Below are positions 34,661 through 47,596 of a stretch of DNA of 64,000 bases, piece after piece. The position numbers were made by a program, and so were the translations under genes. Under the pieces are notes generated by a model. It searched no databases and had not been told where the DNA came from. It saw only the letters and a program-made list of their open reading frames with translations. The first letter of the stretch is position 1. The number at the start of each line of letters is the position of its first letter. Location of the stretch: contig OY727095.1 of NCBI GenBank assembly GCA_963402885.1, positions 34,353,001-34,417,000 on the forward strand. The letters are read 5' to 3'. This DNA comes from Antedon bifida. Its lineage: Eukaryota; Echinodermata; Crinoidea; Comatulida; Antedonidae.

Positions 34661-35596
34661 CTGAAAGAAGCCGATAAAATCATTCCTGATCAAAATGAAG
34701 ATCGAAAACGTCGAATCATGACTTTCTGAAAAGTTTCTTAATTAGAGATTAATATAAAAATCTTTATATTATTTCAATAAAATTTATTTTTATTTTTTAT
34801 CTTCCCACAAGATGACCGTCGCGCGCCAAACAAGGAAAATCTTTCTACAATAAATTGTTTTGTCAAAAGTTTACGATCCTCGTGCTGACGTCAGAGTGTG
34901 ACACGGCATTTCAAAGAAATCTTGAACTTTGTACGTCTTTTTTTAGGCCCGTGACTTTTATTGGGAATATTCAGCGCTAGATTTTTTGTTGGTTTAATAT
35001 AAATTATAGGCCTATCATTTTAATGTCACATACTAGTTTAGTTATCCACTTTGACCAACAATTGGATAGACAGTTTGTGGTCTTTTTTAAAAGATAAATA
35101 AATCATTATTTTTTTTCTTACGGAAGTGAATAACTCTTGATTAAAACTGCAAAATGTATTCAAAATCGATTTTAATTTTTTTTTATTAATCTTCAATTTA
35201 CATGTTTTTTGGGGAAAAATACATCTTTATAGAACTTTGATGTCCCGTGTATTATACGGCACGTGTTATTAACCCATTTATACCCGGATTATATTCAAAC
35301 GATAATGCAGGATTTCTTTATATGGTTTGGATTAGTTGAATCCCTTCAAAGGTACACCCGCGTAGGTGTACGGCGCCAAGCAGTTAAATACAGGAAGTTC
35401 GTATCCGATAACCTATTGTTCATTATCACCATTAGATAATACCTTTAACAATTAACGATTGTCTCAATTTAAAAGATGGTATACGAACAAGAGAGGGAGG
35501 GAGGGGGGGGGGGAACATTGGTAGCACGATGAGTTATACTTTATACTATATGGTTCGTTTTTTTGTACGGATGAAGCACCGCTAAGTGGGTGTTGT
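34661..35596. other. Noncoding stretch with a CRE-containing CpG patch
   Basis: At about 34805-34910 the sequence is CpG-rich (GACCGTCGCGCGCC) and includes a full CRE, TGACGTCA, at 34886. It could be a promoter, in either direction. A G-rich run (GAGGGAGGGGGGGG) lies near 35495-35513. Confidence 0.35.
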
Positions 35597-35600
35597 CTTT

Positions 35601-35979
35601 GCCCATTTACACTAGGACGATAACGATTGACGATAAATAAACAAATATGCATTGTTCATACATAAAACAAAAGAAATCTAAAAAGTTTTATTCTAGAACT
35701 ATTTAGGAACCATCTATTCTTCCTTTGATGAATTGACGTCATGATTAGTAAGACTAAGAGCAATAATATTGTGACAATACAACGATTTTTTTTGTTTTAT
35801 TTATCATGACGTCATTTGATTGGATTTTTAAAAATATTATTTTTATCAAAGACAGCATAAATGATTATTCTATAATTCTAGAACGAAAACCTTACTACAT
35901 TATTTTGTTTTATGTAAGAAAAATGCATGCTTATCTATTTATCGTCGATCGTTATCGTCCTACTGTAGTGTAAATGGGC
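35601..35979. mobile_element. CTTT-flanked MITE with a CRE in each half
   Basis: The ends GCCCATTTACACTAGGACGA and, complemented from the right, GCCCATTTACACTACAGTAG form inverted repeats that continue as AGGACGATAACGAT and GACGATAAATA (about 45 bp). CTTT occurs on both sides (35597-35600 and 35980-35983). TGACGTCA is present at 35734 and again at 35807, inside an inner inverted repeat (CATGA next to each). No coding capacity. Confidence 0.75.
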
Positions 35980-36081
35980 CTTTATCCTGAATACGCAAAT
36001 TTGGCGTTTTTTTTATCAACGAGTTCACATGATTGTTAGGAGGCATTCAATATGAAACTATATTTGATTTTGAGGTCTGTA

Positions 36082-36222
36082 AAGCTCTGGAAACATTATC
36101 AAACTAGTTTGACAAAAAAAGTGTGATGTGCCCAAATATGGCAGTGATATGACATCTACATGTTCATTATGGGCACATCACATTTTTTTGTCATACAAAG
36201 TTTTATAGTGTAGACAGAGCTT
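36082..36222. mobile_element. TA-flanked MITE, copy 1
   Basis: The inverted ends AAGCTCTG and CAGAGCTT are flanked by TA. Inside lie ACTAGTTTGAC and GTGATGTGCCCAAATATGG with the inverted GGGCACATCACA, and the right end reads ATAGTGTAGACAGAGCTT. TA duplication and long inverted ends fit a Tc1/mariner-type MITE. Confidence 0.8.
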
Positions 36223-36582
36223 TACTCACTCTCTTGATTCGAATTATCGTCTAAAATAACGATCACTATTGTATTATCGATTGATTATGTTACGTCACTA
36301 TTTCAGAAGATTATTTTCATCAATTTAGTCGGTACCATAGACTAAATAGGCAGGTAATTCAATCCAATAGTGTAGGCTTAAGTTAATACGCGATATTACA
36401 ATGGCCTATTCAACAGCATTTATTTATCCTTTTAGATGAGTAATAGTAGGCTACATCTTTTAATAAATAAATGGTTAGAATGAATGAATGAATAGTATTA
36501 TTTACTTTGTTGAATTGGTATGAGAAGATAATTATGCATTCAAATATTCATTAAATTTTGTATTAATAAATTATTATTATTA

Positions 36583-36866
36583 TTACAATACGTTATTAGC
36601 ATAATTTAGGATGTGTTGGCGTATTTAACAAAACTTATTAATAAAAGTATTATATATTACAATACGTTATTAGCATAATTTAGGATGTGTTGGCGTATTT
36701 AACTAAACTTATTAATAAAAGTATTATATATTACAATACGTTATTAGCATAATTTAGGATGTGTTGGTGTATTTAACTAAACTTATTAATACAATTATTA
36801 TATTATTACAATACGTTATTAGCATAATTTAGGCATTGTGTTGGCGTATTTAACAAAACTCTAATG
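36583..36866. repeat. 74-bp tandem repeat, four copies
   Basis: The unit begins TTACAATACGTTATTAGCAT and continues AATTTAGGATGTGTTGGC. Copies start at 36583, 36657, 36731 and 36806. The first three are nearly identical and the fourth is more diverged and partial. Confidence 0.9.
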
Positions 36867-37980
36867 TCTATACATGAAATAATAGGTGGGGGTGTGTGTA
36901 CGTACTCGCCTGTTACCAACCAATCAGCGTGTCAATGACAGGCATATTGACAATCCATCATTACGTGTTACTCATGAAGATTGGCAGGGATGCTCTGACC
37001 TAGTATCATCAATCCATCATTACACATGTTAACTATAGTGATGAGATCTTGTATTTCCAAGCAACACGAGGATTGATATAGGCCTACTCATAGAGGTATT
37101 ATACAACAACTAGAGAGTCAACTCCCACACAATCACTGCTCAACCATCATTGGATGGAGAGAGCATCGAAACAGCATCCTCCATCTTCCAATTAGAATAC
37201 CGGTATAAGTTGTGCGACCTATTCAGTCACACACCACAATTGTATTGACAATGAATGACAATAACAACTTCTTTTATTTTCTTTGGGTGATGAAAATTTC
37301 AATATATATATAACAAAGAATGGGGAAAATGAAAGCAAATACTTATAAAAGAAAGAACCCCATTTAAATATAAATTTCATTAAATATATGAAAACCAGCT
37401 CTTAAATAATAATTGCAAGGTTTTCCAACAATATACAGATACGATGGGCATTTTGAAAACGTATTTTCATTGTTCCCATCACTTCGCTGTTTCCTAGTTT
37501 ACTCTCTAGCTGTATATAACCTCTATGGCACAACTAGTTACTGACATCCACTAACCAAAGGTAATTAATTTATATACAGTTCAAGGAAGACAACTAGATA
37601 TTATTGTCCTTCCCCCGGGCCTTCCCCGCCCCAATTTGATATTAACTGTAGGCAAACGACCTTTCAAATGTTATAAAACTGCTATCATTACAACTTTTTC
37701 TTTCTTTTTTAGTAGGCCTACCTCATTTATTTCAAGATCAGATTTCAACTACATATTTATATAATGTAAATTAAATGGGTAATAGGAGCTAGAAAATAGT
37801 ATTGCTAGTCGTATTTAGTCCCTAGACACAATGTAAAACTTATATATAAAATACTATAACTAGGTCAATAAAAATAATATATATATATATATCTTTTGTT
37901 TTATTTCTTTTATTCCTATCCACTCAGGCAGCGCTTGCCTGATATATCTATCTATCTTTGTCCAAGTACCTTCACTTGCA
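36867..37980. other. Noncoding stretch
   Basis: At 36885-37200 the sequence is less AT-rich and contains CCAATCAGCGTG and repeated CAATCCATCATTAC words. No exon was identified. An AT dinucleotide run lies near 37877-37892. Confidence 0.4.
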
Positions 37981-38139
37981 CTGATGAAGGGCTAGTGTTG
38001 CCCGGAAGCTCTGCTAACTTTTCTGGCTGTTTTACTTATTGTTTTGATTTAGCTTTTCGCTTTTTTTTTGTATCTCCATTGAGATCCAGCCAATGGATAC
38101 CCACAGCATTGTTGTCATTCAGTATTTTGCCTTTGGATT
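37981..38139 (+). repeat. Repeat family with hammerhead-like core, copy 1
   Basis: It starts CTGATGAAGGGCTAGTGTTG then CCCGGAAGC, followed by CTGGCTGTTTTACTT, TTTTGATTTAGCTTTT, TGTATCTCCATTGAGATCC and TTTGCCTTTGGATTTA. A second copy on the minus strand (50500-50637) shares the whole order. CTGATGA, a short GGGC/GCCC stem and GAAA are the conserved boxes of hammerhead ribozymes; here GAAA has become GGAAG. The open frame across this region is not a gene. Confidence 0.6.
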
Positions 38140-38484
38140 TATATATATATATATATATAAATATTTTTCACCAATTGCAATGCAGAAATTATTTGACATT
38201 GCATTCATCATTGTCCTTTCAGTAAAGAATGACATTAGGGGAGCCAGCTGTACAAATTAATAAAGTTAAAGCAGCCTGTCCAATTTGGCCTGGGCATCTC
38301 TTATAAGCCGCATTGCTATTGCTAAACATCGCAAACAACCAAAAAAAACATAGCAAACCGTGTGTGTACTACATACTTGATATATGTCATTTGTTTTTTA
38401 AAATTTAATTTCTGTTGTTAACTACTTATTTTTGGGGTAAAACAACCTTTTTTGGCAATTTCTACAGCAAATTAACTTACATTT

Positions 38485-38523
38485 AGAGTGGAGTTTCTAA
38501 GGACAAAATTACAACTCCACTCT
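38485..38523. other. Perfect 11-bp hairpin
   Basis: AGAGTGGAGTT and AACTCCACTCT are separated by 17 bases. It is isolated and no surrounding inverted-repeat element was found. Confidence 0.6.
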
Positions 38524-39485
38524 CAAAGACTTGTAATAAGACTTTTTGTTTATGTAGAGCATCTTGTGTATATGTTTGTCTTGTGAACCTCTGAGGGTTC
38601 CTAATGATCAGCAATAGCTGGATGGATCACCCTCATTAAATATGGTAAAAAATTTGACCAATTATAATACAGAGTATAAAACATATTATTTGTGCTTGTT
38701 TTTCATCCTGTATAATATTTCAAAGCCATATATTCATCACTACTACTGAGGTGGATTACATTGATACTAATTCCCTGACGACTGACAATAAAAAAAAAAA
38801 TGATAAAAGTGTCATTTTACCTGAAAATCGTACCATGCTATTCATAAGAAGAACTTGATCTTTACAATAGTCAATAAAACTAATCTGTACATGTATGTAT
38901 GCTTTTGTTCTGTCAAAATTTACATTTTTCATTTATGATTTTGACATAAGTGCATTATATTGACAGTTTTAAATGCATGCAAAATTGTCTAGGTCTATAT
39001 GTCATTCAAAGACAATAGAGGGCACATTCAAACATTGCCTTTTGTCCATCTGGTCAATAAACCAGCAGAATAACAAATAATATTTTTTCAGTTTGATAGA
39101 TTTTTTTGGTCATAGCACGACAGTGATGTATAGATAATCTTTATCATAATGTCATGTTTAATAATTGTGTTGACTCAGGTACTGGCGATTCCGTCATCCA
39201 AAAACCGAACTAATTCCTTGATGGTTTCATAAACAAACACAAGAAACGCAGATCTCGGCTAAACTGATTGATTCTGATTGACAGCTGTTTGTAGGTCTTT
39301 TGACGAGTATGAATTTCGACTCGACATCATCTAGTGAAGTTTTAATGCTATCCTGCAATATTATGCTACATGATTGTTAATTTTCCAGTAATGTAAACAA
39401 ACCATGGAGAAAAATGTAAGAATTTTTATTTACTTTTTTAATTTCATGTTTGATCATGCCATACACCATCCACCCATTCTTAGTA

Positions 39486-39712
39486 AAGCTCTGTCTACAC
39501 TATCAAACTCTATGTAACTAAAAATGTGATGTGCCTATATATGGACATGATGATGTCATATCATTATCATAAACTCTTTCTATGTAACAAAAAATGTGAT
39601 GTGCCCATATATGGGCATGATGATGTCATATCACTATCATATTTGAGCATATCACTACCATATTTGACCATCCCACTTTTTTTGTCGAACTAGTTTGATA
39701 GTGTAGCCATTA
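39486..39712. mobile_element. TA-flanked MITE, copy 2 (internally duplicated)
   Basis: It starts AAGCTCTGTCTACACTATCA after TA. The interior contains an approximately 72-bp direct duplication around AATGTGATGTGCC and GATGATGTCATATCA. The right end keeps GTTTGATAGTGTAG but has lost the terminal CAGAGCTT. Confidence 0.75.
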
Positions 39713-40607
39713 TTAGTCATACTAAGTACCTGTACTTTATACTTCTTCTATGTTGTTTGTAAGTTTGTAATGATTATTTCCTAATAACCTTAAATGAGAC
39801 ACTTCTTACTAAAGAATTATCCAGTACATGGACAAATACACGGACACAAACAAAATGTAGTGATGCCGTTGGCACCACAGTTGTCATACGCTTTCAATGA
39901 CATGTGTTGAGCTAAAATGTAGGCAGCACAATGTGAACATAAGCCTAAAGCTTACAAATTGAGGCCACATCTATCAGCCAGTCCGAAATGATCTTGGAAT
40001 TAAGCCACAACTGTTTCTCGCATCTGAATCGACAGAGGGACTTGATTTTTATTAAGCAACATGATTAAGCGACTACCGGAAGTTAGTGGTTGAAAACAGA
40101 TGGAGAACTAGTAAACACTAGTATTGCGTCAGTGATAATTAAAAAGTATAATTTGAATATTGTTTGGGAACAATAAGAATGCATCTATTATGATCTAGTG
40201 ATCTAAATGTAGGCCTATCATACTTACTACGCAACAGCTCCCCTTAAATGTCCTTTTTTCTCTCTAAATAACATTTTTGTTGACGGGTGATGCTCAATGA
40301 GTTGCCAGAAACGAGTAGTCTGTCAATAGATTGTGTTATTTATATGTAAGAAAAAATCTACATAAGAGAAAAGAAACATATCCCTTGTAACATTATGAGA
40401 TACTATATGGTCATGCTTCTCCAAAATTAAAGTAAAGAATAACATACATTATTTTTAATTAATTTTCTTTACACTGTACTTTGTAGATGTCCTCTTTATA
40501 GATTGGTAAACCTTTCCTTTATTTGTACAGTGGATACTTTGTAGGTATAATTTTTTGTTCTTTTTGTATAGTGTATACTTTGTAAAAACACAATGTAAAA
40601 TTGAGAT

Positions 40608-40725
40608 TAAATGGACAATATCTGTCATGCTTTATTGACCACTCAGTCTATTGTCAGATGGTTGTGTAAATGGACAATCTCTGTCATAATTTATTGGCCA
40701 CTCAGTCTATTGTCAGGTTGTTGTT
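40608..40725. repeat. 59-bp tandem duplication
   Basis: Two copies of a unit holding TAAATGGACAATATCTGTCA and CACTCAGTCTATTGTCAG start at 40608 and 40667. The frame that crosses it and continues to about 40859 has no recognised similarity. Confidence 0.8.
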
Positions 40726-43040
40726 TGGTTGTGGATTTATCTAATTGGATACACCATCAATGCGGCTCGCGTACCCAGCTAATTTGTGATGGTTACCTTT
40801 CATACGGACATTTTCACTGTCGAGTGTTGAAGTATCCGCCTACTGGCAAATCTCAATGATATGTAACAGCCACCAACCTTTCAATTTAGCTTAAATTTAT
40901 TTGGCCAGAAGCAGTTTTTGACATAGATATTACACTGTAGAGTATTTCTGCATAAGCATATCACAACGCCTCTAGTAACCTGGAAAACACAAACAAACTT
41001 AACGTTAAAAATATAAATCTATGATATTTAATGAAAAATGATTGTTGAGTCAATGCACTATGAGACAAACAATAAGTCTACATTATTAGTAATTTATTAC
41101 TATAGGATAATATAATATAATCTGTATTATAAAATGTATGCCAGATTGAATTTATTCTTCAGAAGTATAAAGTGTGTCCATATTATTTTCAAAGCACATT
41201 GCTCAGATGACAGATGCTTACAAAACGCTCAACAACCTCTTGCATTGTATTGTTTAGTTTCTAATATTATAATTTCAGAGAGTGACATTGGAACACAGTT
41301 GTATATATCACTATCATTACTTTTACAAGTTACACTTTTGGGACTCATAGAAGAATCTTTTAATTTAATCGTTTAATTTCCGCTCTTTTGTACTTTGTAT
41401 CTTGTTTTCTTCTAGGCAATGCAACAAACTTTAAACGCACTCTACAAATGTTTCTGTATTACATACATTTTACTTTACAATTGGGATTCAAATAAGGTAA
41501 AACTTCTGAGTAACTTTTAGGTTAAATTTCTGTTGGTAATGGTTACTTTAAAGTATAGTGACATCATCAAGTTTGTCATTAACAGCAGTGTGTTTTAAGT
41601 TACTAATGGGACTTAAAGAAAGCGCACTAAACAGTGAACTTAATAGTACATCTGGTACTAATTTCCAATTAACCTAATATGTTAGATAAATTAATTCTTC
41701 TATAATTAAAAACCTCAATAAAGCAACTATATAAATATATTAGATTTATTTAGACAATTTATTAATTAATTCTTTTGGCAATAAAAATAAAAATTTAAAG
41801 ATGGGGAATTGGTTGGACGCTTGTTCTGTTGAAAATGGTATTTTCCTAAATGTTTGTGTTTGGCATTCTTTATCGTCCTGTAGAAAGTGTTAATTAGTTG
41901 ATGTTTTGTAATAACTTTTACGTTTTTGGAATTGTATTTATCTAATATTTGTTTTTTCTAGTTCTGATTATTCTGCAGCCTACAAGCATGGCTGTGAGCA
42001 CTCGGTTCCATAAGTATACTGTAGTTTGATAAATAAAATTTATTTAAGATTTTCAGTCGGTTTCTGTAAATGTTAGAGGCAAAATATAAAGGTTACAAGT
42101 TCACAAGTTGATATATAATGGATATGGTATCAATTGATAATGCCTTGGATAGCCTTGGTTAAATCTCAGAAGACATGTGATGTTTTACAATAGCTACATA
42201 ATAAACATTTCTAATCAAATAAAATAAGAAATATTAGCAACTAAAATGCGTCATACCTTCTGAGGAAATGATTACATAAAACATAAATATAAAGGCATAT
42301 ATTATTATTAAAATACACAGAAATGTTGGAAAATACACATTTTACTCTTGGTGATGGAATTCAATATCATTTGAGCATCCATAATTGTAAGGTGAGGTGA
42401 ATATTCATGTGCAGTATTATATTACACAAATATACAATATTTCGCAGTAAAATCAGAACCAAGTTGAACTATTTCTCAAGAGATGTATCTACAGCTGCCT
42501 TATCAACCTCGCTGAAATTCAATTGGCTTACGGTTCATCCAAGATGGCTGCAAAATGTATGGAAAAACTGTGTTGTCATGGTAATGACATGAAAAGAATA
42601 TTATTGACTTGTTGTAAATGACATTCCAGTGCAGATTTTGGACATGTGTCTACTACATGTTTTTCCATAAATATCACTTTTGAGACTGGTTTGAAAAGCG
42701 GCTACCTACAGTAGTTGAAAAAAAAAATCTCATTGCCACAATTTACTTTCCCCTCCTTTCACTCCTAATTCAGTATACATCTTAAACTAAAATTTGTATT
42801 GATAATTTCTATATTTTTTCTTGTTTTAACATTTGTATATATTGAGAATTGTTATACTATCATCAAATGTTTAAATTGTGATTTATTTTCTCTCTCTATA
42901 AAGTAACAATAAATGTATCATGTACGGCATAGGAATGTCCAGAATTTGTAAAACAGGAAGTCACAAAGACATAAATACAATAAGGAAGTACATTGATTCT
43001 GTACATATTTGCCTAAAAAACATTAAAGCTTTGTTCCCAC
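40726..43040. other. AT-rich noncoding stretch
   Basis: No exon or clear repeat was recognised. GTTGTCATGGTAAT near 42573 is a weak RFX-like match. Confidence 0.45.
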
Positions 43041-43043
43041 TAA

Positions 43044-43130
43044 GATGCAATGTAAGTGATTTGACCAAAGCGACAGTTTGGACAATCACTTGTGATTGGT
43101 CAAATTACTTTTGTTGCACTTACATCGCGT
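43044..43130. mobile_element. Small inverted-repeat element
   Basis: GATGCAATGTAAGTGATTTG with GACCAAAGCG on the left is mirrored by GATTGGTCAAATTACTTTTG and CACTTACATCGCG on the right. A related palindrome with GACCAATCACAAGCAACAG and GTGATTGGTC lies at 49379-49425. Confidence 0.5.
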
Positions 43131-43611
43131 CCAAGACAGAACATAGTACTAAAGCACCAAATGATATTTCCCAGGTATCAAAAAAAAAAGGGGGAAAAAA
43201 GGTCTAATTAAAATTAGTGTAGTGTGTAGATAAGAAGATTTATCCAAAACATAATTTGGAAGAGATACAATATTATCTTCCAATAACAATTTAGAATTCT
43301 CAGCCTGTCTCAAGAGTTTCTCTATAGGATGCCTAGAGGACAAAGCAAACATACTGCAGTAACATGGGGTGCCTTGAGGACATACTGCAGTAACATGGGA
43401 CTTGCAGTTATGCAATTCATGTCAACTATAATCACAGAAAATTAATTCCTATACTAACATGGTTTGTTTAGATTTATCACAATACTTGCTGAGTTGATAA
43501 GAGATAAAATTCATTAATGTACTGCTATCTAGCCTAATCAGGTACAAGTTCCTCTAGGGTCTTCTTCCATGCCAGTAAGCAATAGATGGAAATTATTTAT
43601 TAGTTATTACA

Positions 43612-43672
43612 ACATTTTAAAAAATAAATTCTTTATTTGAGAAAAATTTTTAAATCAATCAATCAATCATCA
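43612..43672 (-). repeat. LINE/SINE-type 3' tail with GATT units
   Basis: On the minus strand, a CTCAAATAAAGAATTTATT-type end lies beside tandem GATTGATTGATTGATT. It is a short, truncated copy. Confidence 0.4.
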
Positions 43673-43792
43673 ACATTATTTCAAAATCAAAATAAAAACA
43701 ATAAAATGGAAAACAAAAAATCACCCTAACAAAATTGAACAAACATTAGTACAAAAAAACAACCAAACCAAAAATGTGATACTATACATCAG

Positions 43793-43850
43793 TAGAACCT
43801 CTATTAAGGGGACACATTCAGAACCCAAGGAAGTCTCCTCTCAAGAGTGG
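43793..43850. mobile_element. End fragment of the GGGGACAC MITE family
   Basis: AGTAGAACCTCTATTAAGGG followed by GACACATTCAGAACC matches the end of the element at 27613-27989. Only one end is evident. Confidence 0.45.
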
Positions 43851-45794
43851 TGTCCAAAAGTATGGGATCTACTGTATTTTATAAACTAAATTTAAGATGT
43901 AAAAGCAGTTCATATTCTTTGGCAACGATTCTGCTCGCTCAAGAACCATTCACCAACGTCAACCAAATTAACCCGCATATTAATATCGATACAGAAACGA
44001 GTTCCTTAATTGCATCAAGATATTTTCACAAAATGAAATAAATAGGTTTATAATTACCACCTACAGATACGTTCTCAATTTGTATAGAACGATAAACAAG
44101 CCGATTACTAAGGAATGCTTTATATCCAACCTAATCATAGATAATACACTATAAGAAGAATAAGGACAGATGAAACAGAAACATAAAACGTAGGCAAGAC
44201 GTCCAAAACGAATGAAATAAATTGAATTAAAGGTAATCAGATTGGTATTAAAGCGTTTACTGACAGATGGTAGAATGAGGCGTCGGTAGTTGGCCTGTCA
44301 AGGGGATGTAATCGGACGTTGTGCATTCACACAGGGAGAAAATAGTGACACCAGGCACCCTACCCATCACACTTGTGTCGTTCATAACCTACTCAGTCGA
44401 TTTTAATTTCTCAACACATTTCTGATGCCAACTCCAATTTCAAATCAAAAATCCCATGACTACTCGGTCACATGTTAGAGAAAGGGTGATGATAAAGAAA
44501 TATTCAAGAAAAGAAAATGATTTAAAATGTTATGAGAATGATTCACAAAGAATATCAATGTTTATCTGGCATACTAATGTCGCACATCGTAATCATTAAA
44601 AAACAACAGTTCAAGATTAAACATGTCATAAAACATACTGTGATATAACAATAAACTGACTGTACTTTTAAAGTCAAGCTTAAGATAATACGGTTGTATT
44701 TACGTTATTGTAACCATGGGTCTCAGGCTCACAGACATCTCATTCAATTCAATTCTGTATGTTTGGTTTTAGTATGGATTAGTCATTTATTTATTTAAAT
44801 ATTTAAATTTAATGATATTTCTGAATATTGTTTTATTTACAGAAAGTGAGCTGATATGACTAACTAACAGATAATATTATTAAGTTATTACTTAAGTTTG
44901 ATTTTTTGATAAATTATTTTTAATGTACACGATAATAAATAATATCTTAGTTTATCAATATAAATAATTGTTTAATAAATTGTAGCTATTTTTTTCGTTC
45001 TTGAATAACGTTGAACTTCAAATTCTCCATATTATAATTGTACTGTCCCTTTATCATTTTGAGCTTGCAATCAAACCGATAGAATATATGATCAATCTTA
45101 TCCTCGTGCGTTATTAATTATTATCATCAAATTTGATTGTTTCCTTAAATTCATATCACATATTGTATTCCAATTGTTATTAATATGTTCTATTGGTTAA
45201 ATAAATGTTACCAAATGTCACCTATCAAGAAACATTGTTATATTTAATGTTTGATATTCATTAATTGATGTGAATTCTTAGAAGGCCTTTTGACGCTGAA
45301 TTTCACAGAATAATAATACATGAATGAGTAGAGCTATCACCTTGCCAATAGATGTTTAAAAAACGCTGCATTTATCAAAACAAATGTCACTTATGTAACA
45401 AAAGCATGAATGTTAGCAATTCATAACCAATATGAAGTATATTTCCAGAATAAAAAAAAGAAATGATTTGTTAAGTTTGTTTGTAAGTTAAGTAAGTACG
45501 TTTTGTTAAGAGTTAATATGTAGACTGCCTCTTTTAAGTTAACTTTTTTTTACAAGGGTAGCTCTATCTATACTGTACTACTCTTAAAAACAATACAAAA
45601 ATATACAGAGGACATTCAAACATAAAGTCTAGTCTCCTAGATACAAGAGGATTCATAAAAGTTAAAATTCTCAAACAGATTTAAAAAATATTAAATAAAA
45701 TTCATAAAAAAAACTTTTTAAGTTCATATAAAAGGACATTTGTACCATATATTGCTTATTATTATTGCTTATCTTAGACTAAAATACTTTTATC
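43851..45794. other. AT-rich noncoding stretch
   Basis: A less AT-rich patch at 44270-44400 contains a minus-strand frame of about 42 codons (starts MNDTSVMGRV, ends TAA) with no recognised similarity. Nothing else is supported. Confidence 0.4.
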
Positions 45795-46193
45795 TTAAAG
45801 ACACCTTCCCTACAATTTAGCTATATACCTAGCCTGACGTTGTATAGTTGCTGCATTTAAATTGTCTTTCTATTTTTGCCAGACTCCATTGTTACAAATT
45901 GGGGAAAACCCGGTATTTTCGCTGAAAAGTTAGGAGTCTTCCATTTGTTTTGGCCTCACGATCGATCGAAAAGTTGGTGAATTACAGAAGAAAAACAAAA
46001 ATATCAATCCGCGCGCAATGCATTTTGGGATTTATAGCAGGCCGCTATAATTATTAGAATCGACTTATTTTTCACATTTTCACCGTTTAAAGACGAAAAA
46101 AGTTATCGCAATAGGACCATATAGTATTATTTTTACATTAAATATAGTTTGTGATCTTAAATTAGATCTAAAAAACGTAGGGAGAGTCTTTAA
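45795..46193. mobile_element. 391-bp MITE with TTAA duplications
   Basis: TTAA-AGACACCTTCCCTAC on the left and, complemented, TTAA-AGACTCTCCCTACG on the right form inverted ends; TTAA flanks both. The ends differ from those of the 1.6 kb TTAA element at 3151-4767, so it is another family. The interior has CpG-rich text (CCGCGCGCAATGC) and TGCATTTTGGGA, whose complement resembles a ZNF143/Staf site. Confidence 0.7.
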
Positions 46194-46529
46194 CCACATG
46201 GCAATGAACTAAATTTTAACCTGCATCTTTTACTAATTGTACACATGTCAGAAGCTACTTTTCACGGTTACATAAAAACAGGTTAAATAGTATGTGATAA
46301 ATACATTAGTTACCTGCATTTCCTTGCCTGGAGAAACAACACAAAAACTGGTTAAATTGCTTTCTCAAATGAAACTAATTGATTGTGTCATCTATGCATT
46401 TTCAATTATTTTATACATATAGACCAAAAAAAGGAATTAAAATTATATATTCATATATATGTGTTATGTTATCATATACGATATTTGTAATTTGCATTAG
46501 TGATTTTATTTATATCATGTTTTATTTTT

Positions 46530-46650
46530 ATGTTTTTATGTAAAGGTCCTGCAAAAACAGAATTGTAAACTTCTTTATGCAGGATCCAATTATGTACTGT
46601 AATTGAAGTTATAAATGATGACTAAATAAATGCGAATGAATGAATCAAAT
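46530..46650 (+). repeat. LINE-type 3' end with GAAT tail
   Basis: TTATGCAGGATCCAATTATG leads to GACTAAATAAATGCGAATGA and ATGAATC, an AATAAA-like tail with tandem GAAT units typical of CR1/L2-type 3' ends. There is no coding part. Confidence 0.45.
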
Positions 46651-47596
46651 TAAACAGTTATTTAAAACTATTTAAAACTATTTTATTTTGAAGACGAATC
46701 ATATGATTTCTGAAACACATGATGAATGTTTACAGACCGAGACAATGTGGTACTTTCACAAGAACATAATTAAAAGAAATTAGGCCGCATACTTTGCACT
46801 AGTTTTCAACCGTTTATTTTTATTACACAATTTCAAAAGTACCCGGCAAGTTGTTATGTAGACTATACAAAATAAAGTTTAAGTATTAAGCGTATGCTCG
46901 TTGGGATTCTCATTTCGTGGATGCTAGTTTTATCATCTGCGTTATCAGAAGGTAATAAACGGTCACACCAATGATTCAAATGTGTTCAATTATATAATTC
47001 AATATAAAACGAGTCAATTTTCCAAGCCAGATAAAGCGTACTACTTTCAACTTCCACGAAAGAATGTGCAAATGTATTAGATTCGCTAAAAGGTCAGCAG
47101 AGGTCACCTCCGGTTTGTATCAATAATCCATGCCTTACCATTAGGCTGTCTAATTTGACAGGTAGTTTCTGCTTTTAATTTTGTAATTAATTTTTTTTAC
47201 AGTATTTTCAATCATTTTTCATTTAATTAATTACATTAAATATAGCATATTCTATCATTTTACCAATTATTATACCGATCAAATTGATTCAGTTCATTTT
47301 TGCTTCCTAAATCTGAAATTAGTTAGGTCAAACACAGCAGATTCATCTTAAATCTGCACTCACCGTATTCAATAAATGTGAAATTGCAGAAATAGGTCAG
47401 TTGAATTTAAACATTAATTTCACACACACAGCTGAACTGATGCTGGTAAATCCCCACAAACATGACTATGAAAATACATCTAATCATGTATAAGTGTTCC
47501 GTATATTATAGGTGACTATGCTAAGCTTTTTGCAGACTTTGCAATTCTACAAATTTCAATTCAGAGAAAGATGACTATTTGATAATGTATGTACTG
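46651..47596. other. AT-rich noncoding stretch
   Basis: Nothing recognised. Confidence 0.5.

Noticed and set aside
36583-36866. Regular repeats considered as a CRISPR array
   Set aside because: The whole 74-bp unit is repeated with no unique spacers; this is a eukaryotic tandem repeat, and the same holds for 57791-58383.
37896-38225. 109-codon plus-strand open frame
   Set aside because: It crosses a dispersed repeat (37981-38139) and an AT dinucleotide run, with no recognisable domain; another copy of the repeat does not keep the frame.
44280-44420. About 42-codon minus-strand frame starting MNDTSVMGRV
   Set aside because: It is short, with no splice sites or homology I can support; the composition alone is not enough.
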